A stretch of DNA of 64,000 bases from Cupriavidus oxalaticus (GTDB lineage: Bacteria > Pseudomonadota > Gammaproteobacteria > Burkholderiales > Burkholderiaceae), in assembly GCF_004768545.1 (NCBI RefSeq), contig NZ_CP038635.1, positions 496,001 to 560,000 on the forward strand. The letters are read 5' to 3'. This document shows, piece after piece, positions 18,217 through 27,499 of the stretch. The notes under the pieces were generated by a model. The model ran no database searches and was not told the DNA's origin. It saw nothing but the letters and a program-made list of their open reading frames with translations. The position numbers and the translations under genes were made by a program. Every line of letters starts with the position of its first letter. Within the stretch, counting starts at the first letter, position 1.

Positions 18217-19569
18217 TTACTGGCGCACCACGATCTCGCCGCGCAGCGAGTGCGGGAACGCCTGCGTGATGCTGACATCGACCATCTGGCCGACCAGCCG
18301 GTCGCGGCCCGCCTGGGGCACACCGGGCAGCGCAAAGTTGACCACGCGGTTGTTCTCGGTGCGGCCATGCAGCTCGGTCGGATCCTTGCGCGCGGGGCCT
18401 TCCACCAGGATGCGCTGCACCGTGCCGACCATGCCCTGGCTGATGCGCTGCACGTTTTCCTCGATGGTGGCCTGCAGGCGCTGCAGCCGGCGCAGCTTGA
18501 CCTCGTGGGGGGTGTCGTCGTGCAGGTTGGCCGCGGGCGTGCCCGGGCGCGGGCTGAAGATGAACGAGAACGACGTGTCGTAGCCGATCTCCTCGATCAT
18601 CGCCATCAGCTTCTCGAAGTCGGCATCGGTCTCGCCGGGGAAGCCGACGATAAAGTCCGACGACATCGACATCTGCGGGCGCAGCGCGCGCAGCTTGCGG
18701 ATGATGCTCTTGTATTCCAGCACGCTGTAGCCGCGCTTCATCGCCATCAGGATGCGGTCCGAAGCATGCTGCACGGGCAGGTGCAGGTGGTTGACCAGCT
18801 TGTCGCATCGGCCATAGAGCTCGACCAGCCGCGAGGTGAATTCCTTCGGGTGGCTGGTGGTGTAGCGGATGCGCTCGATGCCGGGGATCTCGGCCACGTA
18901 TTCGATCAGCAGCGCAAAGTCGGCGATCTCGGTGGTGTCGCCCATCTTGCCGCGGTAGGCGTTGACGTTCTGGCCCAGCAGCGTGACTTCGCGCACGCCT
19001 TGCTCGGCCAGGCCGGCCACTTCGGCCAGCACGTCCTCGAACGGGCGCGAGACTTCCTCGCCGCGGGTGTAGGGCACCACGCAGTAGCTGCAGTACTTGG
19101 AGCAGCCCTCCATGATCGAGACGAAGGCGCTCGGGCCTTCCACGCGCGCCGGCGGCAGGTGGTCGAACTTCTCGATCTCGGGGAAGGAGATGTCCACCTG
19201 CGACTGGCCGGTGCGCTGGCGGCGCGAGATCAGGTCGGGCAGGCGGTGCAGCGTCTGCGGGCCGAACACCACGTCGACGTACGGCGCGCGCGAGACGATG
19301 CTGGCCCCTTCCTGGCTGGCCACGCAGCCGCCCACACCGATCACCAGGTCGGGCTTGACCGCCTTCAGCGCCTTCATCCGGCCCAGCTCGGAAAACACCT
19401 TCTCCTGCGCTTTCTCGCGCACCGAGCAGGTGTTGAACAGGATCACGTCGGCATCTTCGACGTTGTCGGTGGGTTCCAGCCCCTGGCTGGCGTTGAGGAC
19501 GTCGACCATCTTGTCCGAGTCATACTCGTTCATCTGGCAGCCGTACGTCTTGACGAAAACTTTCTTCAT
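18217..19569 (-). CDS. miaB: tRNA-2-methylthio-N6-dimethylallyladenosine synthase MiaB
   Basis: Radical-SAM methylthiotransferase modifying A37 of tRNAs that read UNN codons. Domains in order: UPF0004 ([15 protein letters not shown], with further Cys in [11 protein letters not shown] and [10 protein letters not shown]), radical SAM with the cluster motif [16 protein letters not shown], and a C-terminal TRAM domain ([14 protein letters not shown]). 450 residues. First gene of the miaB-ybeZ-ybeY-corC-lnt operon, whose order matches E. coli. Confidence 0.97.
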   Translation of the reverse strand: MKKVFVKTYGCQMNEYDSDKMVDVLNASQGLEPTDNVEDADVILFNTCSVREKAQEKVFSELGRMKALKAVKPDLVIGVGGCVASQEGASIVSRAPYVDVVFGPQTLHRLPDLISRRQRTGQSQVDISFPEIEKFDHLPPARVEGPSAFVSIMEGCSKYCSYCVVPYTRGEEVSRPFEDVLAEVAGLAEQGVREVTLLGQNVNAYRGKMGDTTEIADFALLIEYVAEIPGIERIRYTTSHPKEFTSRLVELYGRCDKLVNHLHLPVQHASDRILMAMKRGYSVLEYKSIIRKLRALRPQMSMSSDFIVGFPGETDADFEKLMAMIEEIGYDTSFSFIFSPRPGTPAANLHDDTPHEVKLRRLQRLQATIEENVQRISQGMVGTVQRILVEGPARKDPTELHGRTENNRVVNFALPGVPQAGRDRLVGQMVDVSITQAFPHSLRGEIVVRQ

Positions 19570-19655
19570 ATGCCGATCTCAGTGGTTGACCTGGGGGCAT
19601 CAGGGTGTTGCAACAACGCGCGGTCGCGTGGGGCACGCCGCGCTCTTTCGGGGGA

Positions 19656-20069
19656 CTACGATTTCTGTTTCAGCGCCTTCTGCTCCGGCTCGCTCAGCAC
19701 CCAGGCGGTCAGCAACTGGCCGTAGAGGTCGAGCTTGTACCGCACCGGCAGCTTCTGGCCTGCCACCGCGGCCGTGGCCAGCAACTGGTTGTCGGTCCCG
19801 AACAGGCGCAAGCCCGGTGCCACGCCCACGGTCTTGCCGTCCAGCGTGGCGGTCTGCGGCGCGGAGGCCGACGGAGCGGCGAGCACCAGCCTGGCTGCCG
19901 ACGCGTCTTCAGGGATCACCCGCACCGGCTGGGCCGAGGCGGCGGCCGCGCCGAGCAGCAGGGCCGTTACCGTCACCGCCACCGTTACGCCCGCCAGCCA
20001 CGGCAACCGCCCGCGCAAGGAACTGGCAACTTCCGGCGCCTCGCGGCGCATATCACGACCTGCTGGCAT
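19656..20069 (-). CDS. Small exported or membrane-anchored protein, unknown function
   Basis: Not recognised. 137 residues from 20069, or 131 from an ATG at 20051. A basic N-terminus is followed by one hydrophobic segment (WLAGVTVAVTVTALLLGAAA, ending SAQ), which may be an uncleaved anchor or a signal peptide. The rest contains TLDGKTVGVAPGLRLFGTDN and KLPVRYKLDLYGQLLTAWVL, with no cysteines and no catalytic pattern I can name. It lies alone between miaB and the CLC channel gene, on the same strand as both. Confidence 0.65.
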   Translation of the reverse strand: MPAGRDMRREAPEVASSLRGRLPWLAGVTVAVTVTALLLGAAAASAQPVRVIPEDASAARLVLAAPSASAPQTATLDGKTVGVAPGLRLFGTDNQLLATAAVAGQKLPVRYKLDLYGQLLTAWVLSEPEQKALKQKS

Positions 20070-20179
20070 GGGGAAACTCCGTCAAGTAAGGCGAAGCGTG
20101 GGTGGGATGGCCCGGAGCGGGCGCAACCGGGCATTTTACTCGTTTGGCGCCTCCCCGGGGCGGCCCGGCGAGATGGCAT

Positions 20180-21865
20180 TCAGAACAGGCAGGATGCCTC
20201 TTGCAGCACACGTTGCTTCGACACGGTACCGATCAGCTCACGGTCGACCCTGTCCCGCACCAGCGGGATCCGGTTGATGCCGTGTTCGGCGAACACCTCG
20301 AGCGCATCGCGCAGGCGCGAATCGGGCGTTAGCGACGGGAAGTCGCGCTCGGCCAGCTCCAGCACGCCTTGCTGCGAGCCTTCGCGCTGGGCGCGTTGCA
20401 CGGCGTGGATCGACAGTGCGCCCAGCAGGCGCCCGTCGAACTGCACCAGGTAGAGATAGCGGGTACCGGTCTCGGCGAATTTGTCGGCGGCCTCGGCCAG
20501 GCTGGCGTTGGGGTCGAGCACGGTGGCGGTCGGGTCGCACAGCCCCGCCAGCGTCATGGTGCGGGCGTGCTCGGCCGCGGCCGACGCCTGTGCGCGCTCG
20601 GCGATCACGCTGTACAGCGACAGCGTCTGGCAGCGCGATGCCGTGTAGTACGCCGCCACCGCGCCGATCATCGACGGCAGCAGCAATGCCGGCGCCAGCG
20701 TCATTTCGAACACCATCAGCACCGACATCAGCGGCGCCTGGCTGGTCGCCGCCAGGAACGCGCTCATGCCGACCAGCGGCAGCAGCGGCGTGGCACCGTC
20801 GGCGACGCCATGCATGGCCAGCGCCAGCAGTTGCCCCAGCGCCGCGCCGACGAACAGCGACGGGGTGAACACCCCGCCGACCGCGCCGGAGCCCATGCTG
20901 ATCACCGTGGCCACCAGCTTGGCCAGCAGCACCCCGGCCACCGGCACGCTCAGCGGCTGTTCCTGCAGGATGGTCTGGATGGTGTGGTAGCCGTTGCCCA
21001 CGACCTCGGGCACTGCCATCGCCAGCACTCCCACCAGCGCGCCGCCCAGCGCCAGCCGCGCCACCGGCCCGCCCGGCACCGCGGCGAAGCGGCTGCGGGC
21101 GAACCCAGATGCGCGCAGGAACAGCGCGCCGACGATGCCGGCCGCCACGCCGAGTCCGGCTGCCGCCAGCAGGATATGCGGGCGGAGGTCCGGCGCGATA
21201 ACCAGGCCCGGATACAGCGGCTGCAGTCCGCCATGCCACTGGCTGACCATGGCGCCGGCTACCGACGCAAGGAACAGGGGCATCAGCCGCTGCACTGCCA
21301 GTGCGCCAAACACCACTTCAGCGACGAAAACGGCGGCGGAAAAAGGGGTGTGATAGACGGTCGCCAGGCCCGCCGCGGCGGCGCAGGCGGTCAGCATCCG
21401 GCGCATGTTCGAGCCGCCGCCGCGCTCCAGCCGGGTGGTCGGAAACAGCGAGCCGCACAGCGCCGCCAGCTGGATCATCGCGCCTTCCTTGCCGACCGAG
21501 CTGCCGCTGACGATGGAGAAGAACGAGGACATGGCCCGCAGCAGCGTGATCCGCACCGGCAGCCGGCCGCTGCCATTTGCCACCGCTTCCATATAGTCGG
21601 TTGCGCCGCTGTGGCTGCTGGCCAGCCGGTTGGAAAGGACCAGCAGCGCGCCGGCCAGCGCACCGCCCACCGCGGGTACCACCACGCGCCAGCCCAGCGC
21701 CAGTGCGGCAAAGACGACCACCACGTCGGCATGGCTGGAAAAAAGCACCACGCCGGCACCTTCCAGCGCCTCCTTGAACAGCGTGGTCGCAATGGCCGCC
21801 ACGATGCCGACCGGGATGGCCGCAAACAGGGTGACTTCCTGGTCTTCGAGGAAACGCAAGCGCAT
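20180..21865 (-). CDS. CLC-type chloride channel/antiporter with CBS domains
   Basis: Inner-membrane chloride channel or H+/Cl- exchanger. 561 residues from MRLRFLEDQEVTLFAAIPVG. The gating-glutamate motif is present as GSSVGKEGAMIQLAA, and SMGSGAVGGVFTPSLFVGAA matches the family's second selectivity segment. After the membrane part come two cytoplasmic CBS domains (about residues 430-555: DPTATVLDPNASLAEAADKF and LTPDSRLRDALEVF), which bacterial ClcA lacks. The frame is open further upstream to 22162 but that part is not membrane-like. Confidence 0.88.
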   Translation of the reverse strand: MRLRFLEDQEVTLFAAIPVGIVAAIATTLFKEALEGAGVVLFSSHADVVVVFAALALGWRVVVPAVGGALAGALLVLSNRLASSHSGATDYMEAVANGSGRLPVRITLLRAMSSFFSIVSGSSVGKEGAMIQLAALCGSLFPTTRLERGGGSNMRRMLTACAAAAGLATVYHTPFSAAVFVAEVVFGALAVQRLMPLFLASVAGAMVSQWHGGLQPLYPGLVIAPDLRPHILLAAAGLGVAAGIVGALFLRASGFARSRFAAVPGGPVARLALGGALVGVLAMAVPEVVGNGYHTIQTILQEQPLSVPVAGVLLAKLVATVISMGSGAVGGVFTPSLFVGAALGQLLALAMHGVADGATPLLPLVGMSAFLAATSQAPLMSVLMVFEMTLAPALLLPSMIGAVAAYYTASRCQTLSLYSVIAERAQASAAAEHARTMTLAGLCDPTATVLDPNASLAEAADKFAETGTRYLYLVQFDGRLLGALSIHAVQRAQREGSQQGVLELAERDFPSLTPDSRLRDALEVFAEHGINRIPLVRDRVDRELIGTVSKQRVLQEASCLF

Positions 21866-22194
21866 GGCGGGCTCCGGGGCGCAGCAGGGGGCCGGGGCAG
21901 TCAGGATGGGCAGGCGCCACTGCGGCGCCTTGAGGGCGGGCCGCCTGCGGAGCCGTTCATGATAGCGCAGCGTCACCTGGCCGCGCCGATGTGTGCTGTC
22001 GCGCATGCGGCGCTGCCGCATGTGCAGAACCGGCTCGCGACGGACTGGTACACTAGCGACCTTTCCCGCGGGCGGGCCACTGGCCTGCCGGGCCGGCCTT
22101 CCGGCCGCTCCTGTTACCGATACCGAACATCGATTACACGAGCCATCCCGCGATCCGCGCACCGCGTGCGCAGGGATGGCCGAAGCAGCAATTC
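21866..22194. promoter_or_regulatory. Divergent intergenic region, clc-type gene / rhlE
   Basis: 329 bases between divergent genes. An extended -10-like TGGTACACT lies at 22046-22054 on the plus strand without a convincing -35, and would give rhlE a leader of about 135 bases. The stretch 22073-22110 is a run of GC-rich short inverted repeats (GCCGG...CCGGC) able to fold in the leader. No gene is seen. Confidence 0.35.
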
Positions 22195-23805
22195 ATGTCT
22201 TTCTCCGAACTCGGCTTGTCCGAAAAGATTGTGCGTGCGGTGGCCGAACAGGGCTACACCTCACCGACTCCCATCCAGGCGCAGGCGATCCCGGCCGTCC
22301 TCAAGGGCGGTGACCTGCTCGCCGGCGCCCAGACCGGCACCGGCAAGACCGCCGGCTTCACCCTGCCGATGCTGCACCTGCTGTCCGAGTCCGCCGCGGC
22401 CCGAGCCGCCGGCAATGCGCCGCGCGCCGGCAAGCCGCCGGTACGCGCGCTGGTGCTGACGCCCACTCGCGAACTGGCCGCGCAGGTCGAGGAAAGCGTG
22501 CGCAACTACGGTAAGTATTTGCGCCTGCGCTCCATGGTGATGTTCGGCGGCGTCGGCATCAACCCGCAGATCGAGCAGCTCAAGCGCGGCGTCGATATCG
22601 TGGTGGCCACGCCGGGCCGCCTGCTCGACCACGTGGCCCAGCGCACCGTCGACCTGTCGCAGGTAGAGCTGCTGGTGCTCGATGAAGCCGACCGCATGCT
22701 CGACATGGGCTTCATCCACGATATCCGCAAGATCCTCAACGTGCTGCCGGCCAAGCGCCAGAACCTGCTGTTCTCGGCGACGTTCTCGGACGATATCCGC
22801 GCGCTGGCCGACCGCCTGCTGAACAACCCCGCCTCGATCGAGGTGGCGCGGCGCAACACCACCGCCGAGACCGTCGACCAGCGCGTCTACCCGGTCGACC
22901 GCGAACGCAAGCGCGAATTGCTGGCGCACCTGGTGCGCCAGCACGACTGGCACCAGGTGCTGGTGTTCACCCGCACCAAGCACGGCGCCAACCGCCTGGC
23001 CGAGCAGTTGACCAAGGACGGCCTGTCGGCGCTGGCGATCCACGGCAACAAGAGCCAGTCGGCGCGCACGCGCGCGCTCTCCGAGTTCAAGGCCGGCACG
23101 CTGCGGCTGCTGGTGGCGACCGATATCGCCGCGCGCGGCATCGATATCGACCAGCTCCCGCACGTGGTCAACTTCGACCTGCCCAACGTGCCCGAGGACT
23201 ATGTGCACCGCATCGGCCGTACCGGCCGCGCCGGCGCCGAGGGCGAGGCGATCTCGCTGGTCTGCGTGGACGAGCATGCGCTGCTGCGCGATATCGAACG
23301 CCTGATCAAGCGCAAGATCGAGCAGACCGTGCTGCCGGGGTTTGAAGTCGACCCGAGCATCGCACCCGAGCCGATCCAGAAGGGCCGCCAGCAACGCGGC
23401 GGCGGGCAGGGGCAGGGGCAAGGGCAGGGCCGCGGCCGCAGCCAGGCACGCCCGGCCAACGCCGACGGCGAGCCGGCACAACGCGCGCGCGCGCCGCGCC
23501 AGGCCCACGATGCACCGCGCCAGGGCCAGGGCGGCCAACCGCGCCAGCGGCAGGCCGAAGGCGGCCAGCGCCGCGGCGGCGGCAACGGCAATGGCAACGC
23601 CGGCGGCAATGGTGGCGGCAATGGTGGCAGCAATGGCGGCGCACGCGGCGGCGCACCGCGCCAGGGCAGCCAGGAGCCGGCACGCGGCCAGCAACGCGCC
23701 GCCCAGCCGGCGCGCCAGCAGCACGATGCGGCCCCGGCCCCCGTGCGCAACCGCCGCCCGGCGCCGCAGGCCGCACTGCTCGGCGGCAACCGCAACCGCG
23801 ACTGA
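22195..23805 (+). CDS. rhlE: DEAD-box RNA helicase RhlE
   Basis: ATP-dependent RNA helicase of the RhlE group. Motifs in order: [19 protein letters not shown] (F and Q region), AQTGTGKT (Walker A), [19 protein letters not shown] (DEAD), [17 protein letters not shown] and [10 protein letters not shown]. The last ~150 residues form a low-complexity Gly/Gln/Arg/Asn-rich tail (runs such as [14 protein letters not shown]), a non-specific RNA-binding type of extension. 536 residues. srkA follows after 4 bases, so the two are probably co-transcribed. Confidence 0.95.
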   Translation: MSFSELGLSEKIVRAVAEQGYTSPTPIQAQAIPAVLKGGDLLAGAQTGTGKTAGFTLPMLHLLSESAAARAAGNAPRAGKPPVRALVLTPTRELAAQVEESVRNYGKYLRLRSMVMFGGVGINPQIEQLKRGVDIVVATPGRLLDHVAQRTVDLSQVELLVLDEADRMLDMGFIHDIRKILNVLPAKRQNLLFSATFSDDIRALADRLLNNPASIEVARRNTTAETVDQRVYPVDRERKRELLAHLVRQHDWHQVLVFTRTKHGANRLAEQLTKDGLSALAIHGNKSQSARTRALSEFKAGTLRLLVATDIAARGIDIDQLPHVVNFDLPNVPEDYVHRIGRTGRAGAEGEAISLVCVDEHALLRDIERLIKRKIEQTVLPGFEVDPSIAPEPIQKGRQQRGGGQGQGQGQGRGRSQARPANADGEPAQRARAPRQAHDAPRQGQGGQPRQRQAEGGQRRGGGNGNGNAGGNGGGNGGSNGGARGGAPRQGSQEPARGQQRAAQPARQQHDAAPAPVRNRRPAPQAALLGGNRNRD

Positions 23806-23809
23806 CACC

Positions 23810-24862
23810 ATGACAGCGTTCACCGCCCCGGCCGATTCCGGTATTCCCTATGCCGGCCTGACGCCTGAGCGGATGCTGGACGCGCTCGAAAGCGCCGGCC
23901 TGCGCCCCGACGGGCGGCTGCTGGCACTCAACAGCTATGAGAACCGGGTGTGGCAGGCCGGCATCGAGGACGCCGCGCCGGTCATCGCCAAGTTCTACCG
24001 CCCCGGCCGCTGGACCGACGCGGCCATCCTGGAAGAACACGCCTTCGTGCAGCAGCTGGCCGATGCCGAGATCCCGGCCGTGCCGGCGCTGTTCTTGCCG
24101 GCCGGTGCGCCGGATGCCGGCACGCTGCGCTACCACGCCGGCTTTCGCTTTGCGGTGTTCCCGCGCTGCGGCGGCCGTGAGCCCGCGCTCGACCGCAAGG
24201 ACACGCTGACCTGGCTCGGCCGCTTTATCGGCCGTATCCACGCCACCGGCGCGGCACAGCCTTACCAGGCCCGGCCCGCGCTGGATATCGACACCTTCGG
24301 CATTGCCCCGCGCGACTGGCTGCTGGCCAGCGGCTGCATCCCCGTCGACCTGCTGCCGGCGTGGCAGTCGGTCGCCGAGCTCGCGCTGGACGGCGTGCGC
24401 CGCTGTTACGAACGCGCCGGCGAAGTGCCGCTGCTGCGCGTGCATGGCGACTGCCACCGCGGCAACGTGCTGTGGATCGACGAAGACGATGCGCGCGGCG
24501 GCAGCCTCGGAGCGCCCGGCCCGCACTTTGTGGATTTCGACGACAGCCGCATGGCGCCGGCGATCCAGGACATCTGGATGCTGCTGGAGGGCGACCGCGC
24601 GGCAATGCAGGACCAGCTGGCCGACATTGTGGCCGGCTATGAGGACTTCGCCGAATTCCGCACGCGCGAACTGTGGCTGGTGGAGGCGCTGCGCACCCTG
24701 CGCCTGCTGCACTACAGCGCCTGGCTGGCCAGCCGCTGGGCCGACCCTGCCTTCCCGGCCGCGTTCCCGTGGTTCGGCACCGCGCGCTATTGGCAGGATC
24801 GCATTCTTGAACTGCGCGAACAGGTGGCCCTGATGGACGAAGCGCCCCTGTGGGGCGCTTGA
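23810..24862 (+). CDS. srkA: Stress response kinase A (SrkA/RdoA/YihE)
   Basis: Eukaryotic-like Ser/Thr kinase of the APH fold that in E. coli counteracts stress-induced death. 350 residues from MTAFTAPADSGIPYAGL. Seen: nucleotide-binding region YENRVWQAGIE with VIAKFYRPGRW, catalytic HGDCHRGNVLW and the metal site HFVDFDDSRMAP. The ATG comes 4 bases after the rhlE stop; the same frame is open inside rhlE but not kinase-like. A 9-bp hairpin overlaps its 3' end. Confidence 0.93.
   Translation: MTAFTAPADSGIPYAGLTPERMLDALESAGLRPDGRLLALNSYENRVWQAGIEDAAPVIAKFYRPGRWTDAAILEEHAFVQQLADAEIPAVPALFLPAGAPDAGTLRYHAGFRFAVFPRCGGREPALDRKDTLTWLGRFIGRIHATGAAQPYQARPALDIDTFGIAPRDWLLASGCIPVDLLPAWQSVAELALDGVRRCYERAGEVPLLRVHGDCHRGNVLWIDEDDARGGSLGAPGPHFVDFDDSRMAPAIQDIWMLLEGDRAAMQDQLADIVAGYEDFAEFRTRELWLVEALRTLRLLHYSAWLASRWADPAFPAAFPWFGTARYWQDRILELREQVALMDEAPLWGA
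24840..24860 (+). terminator. Hairpin overlapping the srkA stop codon
   Basis: AAGCGCCCC (24840-24848) pairs with GGGGCGCTT (24852-24860) around TGT. The right arm runs into the stop codon. There is no T-run, so it is a weak candidate terminator. Confidence 0.4.
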
Positions 24863-24874
24863 CGGCTGCTGCAA

Positions 24875-24903
24875 CTCCCCTCTGCCGCTTGCGGGAGAGG
24901 GAG
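24875..24903. repeat. Second copy of the CCCCTCT...AGAGGG palindromic element
   Basis: An imperfect inverted repeat (CTCCCCTCTGCCGC / GCGGGAGAGGGAG) closely related to the perfect one at 5676-5708. It again lies between convergent genes, here srkA and the universal stress protein gene. It may serve as a bidirectional transcription barrier. Confidence 0.55.
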
Positions 24904-24976
24904 AACACCTTGCTTAGGCTAGCTCGGGGTGGCTTGGGAGCACCTCAAACGTTAGCCTGCCGGCTCTTTTGTTCAG

Positions 24977-25417
24977 TTACCCCTTCTTTTCCGGCGCCTT
25001 GACCAGCAGCACCGGGCAATCCGCCTGCGCCAGCACGCGTCCGGCCACCGAACCGATCACCGCATCGAAGAAGGAACCGCGGCCATGCGTGCCCATCACG
25101 ATGGCTTCGGCATTCACCGAACGCGCATAGGCCACGATGCGTTCCGGCGCAAAACCGTGCAGCGCATGCTGCTCGAACGGCACGCCGGCCGTCTTGAGGA
25201 TCTCGCTGACACCCGCCATCGCCTTGTCACTGGCCTCCTTGTGCCAGTCGTCGATGGTTTCCTTGCTGACAAAGGCGCGCACCTGGCCGCTCACTTCCGG
25301 GGCCACATGCACGACATGCACGGTAAAGCCGGTCTGCAGCAGCTTGCCTTCGGCAACAAAGCGCGCCGCGGCATCGCTGAAGGCCGAGCCATCGGTGGCG
25401 AGCACGATATTGGTCAT
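24977..25417 (-). CDS. Universal stress protein (UspA family)
   Basis: Cytosolic 146-residue stress protein, starting MTNIVLATDGSAFSDAAARF. The ATP-binding signature GX2GX9GS is seen in GTHGRGSFFDAVIGSVA, followed by CPVLLVK, the usual C-terminal strand. One Usp domain only. An FNR/Anr-like site about 138 bases upstream suggests oxygen control. The frame is open upstream to 25531 but those residues are not family sequence. Confidence 0.93.
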   Translation of the reverse strand: MTNIVLATDGSAFSDAAARFVAEGKLLQTGFTVHVVHVAPEVSGQVRAFVSKETIDDWHKEASDKAMAGVSEILKTAGVPFEQHALHGFAPERIVAYARSVNAEAIVMGTHGRGSFFDAVIGSVAGRVLAQADCPVLLVKAPEKKG

Positions 25418-25811
25418 GACGGGAATCTCCTGGATTGGGGGCTGTCGTTGGGGATTGTCGGGACGAGCCAGGTTGAAGAACACCTCCTGACGCTGCCGCC
25501 GCGGGGCGCCGGCGCCATCTGAAACCATCATCGCAGCAAGTTTCCCGCTGTGACCCGATTTAGATCAAGTTGGTTCGGAAAACTACGATGCCACCACGGC
25601 CTCGCGTGCGATAACCGGCCGCATGGCAAATCCGTCAACCCGGCTGGCTGTTTCGGCCATTGCCGCCCAGGCGCCGTGGCGCGTAGCATGGCTCGCGAGC
25701 GCCGTGACAGGCCGGCAGGAGGCCGTACTGACGCGGCGCACTACATATCCCAGCCAGGCTGGCCCGGATCCCGACCTCGGACCCCGGCGCACGGCAACCG
25801 GAGACAAGCAA
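25418..25811. promoter_or_regulatory. Divergent promoter region, usp / CaiB-BaiF gene
   Basis: 394 bases without a supported gene. It holds the FNR-like site at 25555-25568. The frame of the CoA-transferase gene is open from 25623, but the added residues are Ala/Arg-rich and lack family similarity, so I leave that part as leader. A purine-rich ribosome site (CCGGAGAC) precedes the ATG at 25812. Confidence 0.4.
25555..25568 (-). promoter_or_regulatory. FNR/Anr-like binding site upstream of the universal stress gene
   Basis: CCGAT-TTAG-ATCAA compared with the consensus TTGAT-N4-ATCAA: one half-site is perfect, the other keeps GAT. Universal stress genes are often activated by FNR/Anr-type regulators in beta- and gamma-proteobacteria. 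Position relative to a transcription start is unknown. Confidence 0.4.
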
Positions 25812-26879
25812 ATGAGTGAGCATGGCAAGCTGCTGCCCCTGCGCGGCATCAAGGTGGTGGAATTTGAAGGCATCGGCCCCGGCCCGCTGTGCGGGGCCAT
25901 GCTGGCGGGCCTCGGCGCCGAGGTAACGCTGGTGACCCGCCCGGTCGCCCCTGACGCGCGCCGCATCTTGCGCGGCCAGGCCGTGCCGCCGGAGATGGAG
26001 CTGGAGCACGGCAAGCAGGTGGTGCAGCTGAACCTGAAGGCGCCCGATGGCGTCGCCGCGGCGCTCGACCTCGTGGCAGGCGCCGATGCGCTGATCGAAG
26101 GGCTGCGCCCCGGCGCGATGGAGCGGCTCGGCCTGGGCCCCAAGGCCTGCCATGCCCGCAATCCGCGCCTGGTGTACGGCCGCATGACCGGCTGGGGGCA
26201 GAGCGGCCCGCTGGCGCAGAGCGCCGGTCATGACCTGAACTACATCGCGCTGACCGGCCTGCTGTCGATGGCCGCGCGCGACGATGCGCTGCCGATGGTG
26301 CCGCCGACCGTGATGGGCGACGCCACCGGCGCGCTCGGGCTGGCCTTCGGCCTGACCAGCGCCATCCTGAGCGCGCGTGCCAGCGGCCAGGGCTGCGTGG
26401 TCGATGCGGCGATCACCGACATCGTTGCCATGCTCGGCTCGCTGGTGCAGGTATCGCGGGCCGCCGGCACGCTCGGCGGACCCCAGCCCAGCCCGTTCCA
26501 CGACTCGCCGTTCTATGACGTCTACCGCTGCGCCGACGGCCGCGCCATCACGCTGGGCGCACTCGAGCCGCAGTTCTACCGCGAACTGCTCGAACGGCTG
26601 GAACTGACCGACGTCGATCCCGCCACGCAATACGACCGCGCCCAGTGGCCCGCCCTGAAGGCGCGCATCGCCGCGTGCATCGCCGCCCAGCCGAGCAAGC
26701 ACTGGGAGGCATTGCTGGGCGGCACCGATGTCTGCTTCGCGCGCGTGCTGACTCTGGAAGAGGCCGCCTGCCATCCGCACAACCAGGCGCGCGGCACCTA
26801 CCGGATGTTCCGGCAGGGCGAGCGCGAGGTGCCACGCTCGGCGCCGGCGCCGCGCTTCCTGCCCGCCGGCACGGAGTGA
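25812..26879 (+). CDS. CaiB/BaiF CoA-transferase family protein, probable alpha-methylacyl-CoA racemase
   Basis: Family III CoA-transferase fold, 355 residues from MSEHGKLLPLRGIKVVEFEG. The segment GWGQSGPLAQSAGHDLNYIALTG closely resembles alpha-methylacyl-CoA racemases, with the active-site His in AGHDLNY; VVDAAITDIVAMLGSL carries the following Asp. Racemase activity would epimerise 2-methyl-branched acyl-CoAs; a true CoA transferase cannot be excluded. A carboxymuconolactone-decarboxylase-like gene follows 51 bases later on the same strand. Confidence 0.83.
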   Translation: MSEHGKLLPLRGIKVVEFEGIGPGPLCGAMLAGLGAEVTLVTRPVAPDARRILRGQAVPPEMELEHGKQVVQLNLKAPDGVAAALDLVAGADALIEGLRPGAMERLGLGPKACHARNPRLVYGRMTGWGQSGPLAQSAGHDLNYIALTGLLSMAARDDALPMVPPTVMGDATGALGLAFGLTSAILSARASGQGCVVDAAITDIVAMLGSLVQVSRAAGTLGGPQPSPFHDSPFYDVYRCADGRAITLGALEPQFYRELLERLELTDVDPATQYDRAQWPALKARIAACIAAQPSKHWEALLGGTDVCFARVLTLEEAACHPHNQARGTYRMFRQGEREVPRSAPAPRFLPAGTE

Positions 26880-26930
26880 GCGGCCGGTTCGGCTAAGATC
26901 TGTCACCACCTGATACCGGAGACAGATGCC

Positions 26931-27341
26931 ATGGCCGAACCCAGCCAGAATGCCGACTACACGCCCACCCCCGCGTTCGCCACCGGCCTCGAAGTCCGCA
27001 CCGAGGTCCTTGGCCCGACGCACGTGCAGCGCGCGCTCGATGCCGCCGCACAGCAGGGCGACACCAGCCTGCAGCAGCTGGTCACCGAGTTTGCATGGGG
27101 CACGGTGTGGACCCGCGAAGGGCTGGATCGCAAGCAGCGCAGCCTGGCCACGGTATCGATGCTGATCGCGCTGAACCGGCCGCAGGAACTGGCCGGCCAC
27201 CTGCGCGGCGCGCTGGCCAACGGCGTCACGCCCGAGGAACTGCGCGAACTGATGGTGCACAGCGCCGTCTACTGCGGTTTCCCTGCGGCGCTGGACGCCA
27301 GCCGCAAACTGACTGAAGTGCTGGACGCCGCCAGGTCCTGA
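26931..27341 (+). CDS. Carboxymuconolactone decarboxylase family protein
   Basis: 136 residues from MAEPSQNADYTPTPAFATGL. The CMD fold is indicated by EFAWGTVWTREGLDRKQRSL, LIALNRPQELAGHLRGAL and NGVTPEELRELMVHSAVYCG, which match the gamma-carboxymuconolactone decarboxylase (PcaC) pattern, without the CxxC of AhpD-type peroxidases. No other protocatechuate genes are nearby, so a role in beta-ketoadipate metabolism is not supported by context. Likely co-transcribed with the upstream CaiB-type gene. Confidence 0.85.
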   Translation: MAEPSQNADYTPTPAFATGLEVRTEVLGPTHVQRALDAAAQQGDTSLQQLVTEFAWGTVWTREGLDRKQRSLATVSMLIALNRPQELAGHLRGALANGVTPEELRELMVHSAVYCGFPAALDASRKLTEVLDAARS

Positions 27342-27487
27342 CGCGCAGGCCGGCCCGGCTACGCCTGGCTGTGCACCCCTGCGGAATTGCCCGGCCGCCG
27401 CGCAGATTCTGCTGCTCCCGCGCAGCGAGTATTCCGCGCTTCAGCACGCAGCATGGCCCTTAATCTTGGCAGTTCCCCCAAGCTGTC

Positions 27488-27493
27488 AAGGAG
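27488..27493 (+). promoter_or_regulatory. Ribosome binding site that supports a TTG start
   Basis: AAGGAG, 6 bases before TTG 27500. Its near-ideal match and spacing support TTG as the start of the response-regulator gene, whose N-terminus would otherwise be lost. Confidence 0.7.
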
Positions 27494-27499
27494 TTCCAA

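Noticed and set aside
16414..19725. Antisense open frame of about 1,100 codons opposite corC-miaB
   Set aside because: It is the complement of well-supported genes in a GC-rich genome and has His/Arg/Gln-rich low-complexity translation. No start site or family signature.
20369..22459. Antisense open frame opposite the CLC gene running into rhlE
   Set aside because: Overlaps two well-supported genes; translation is low-complexity.
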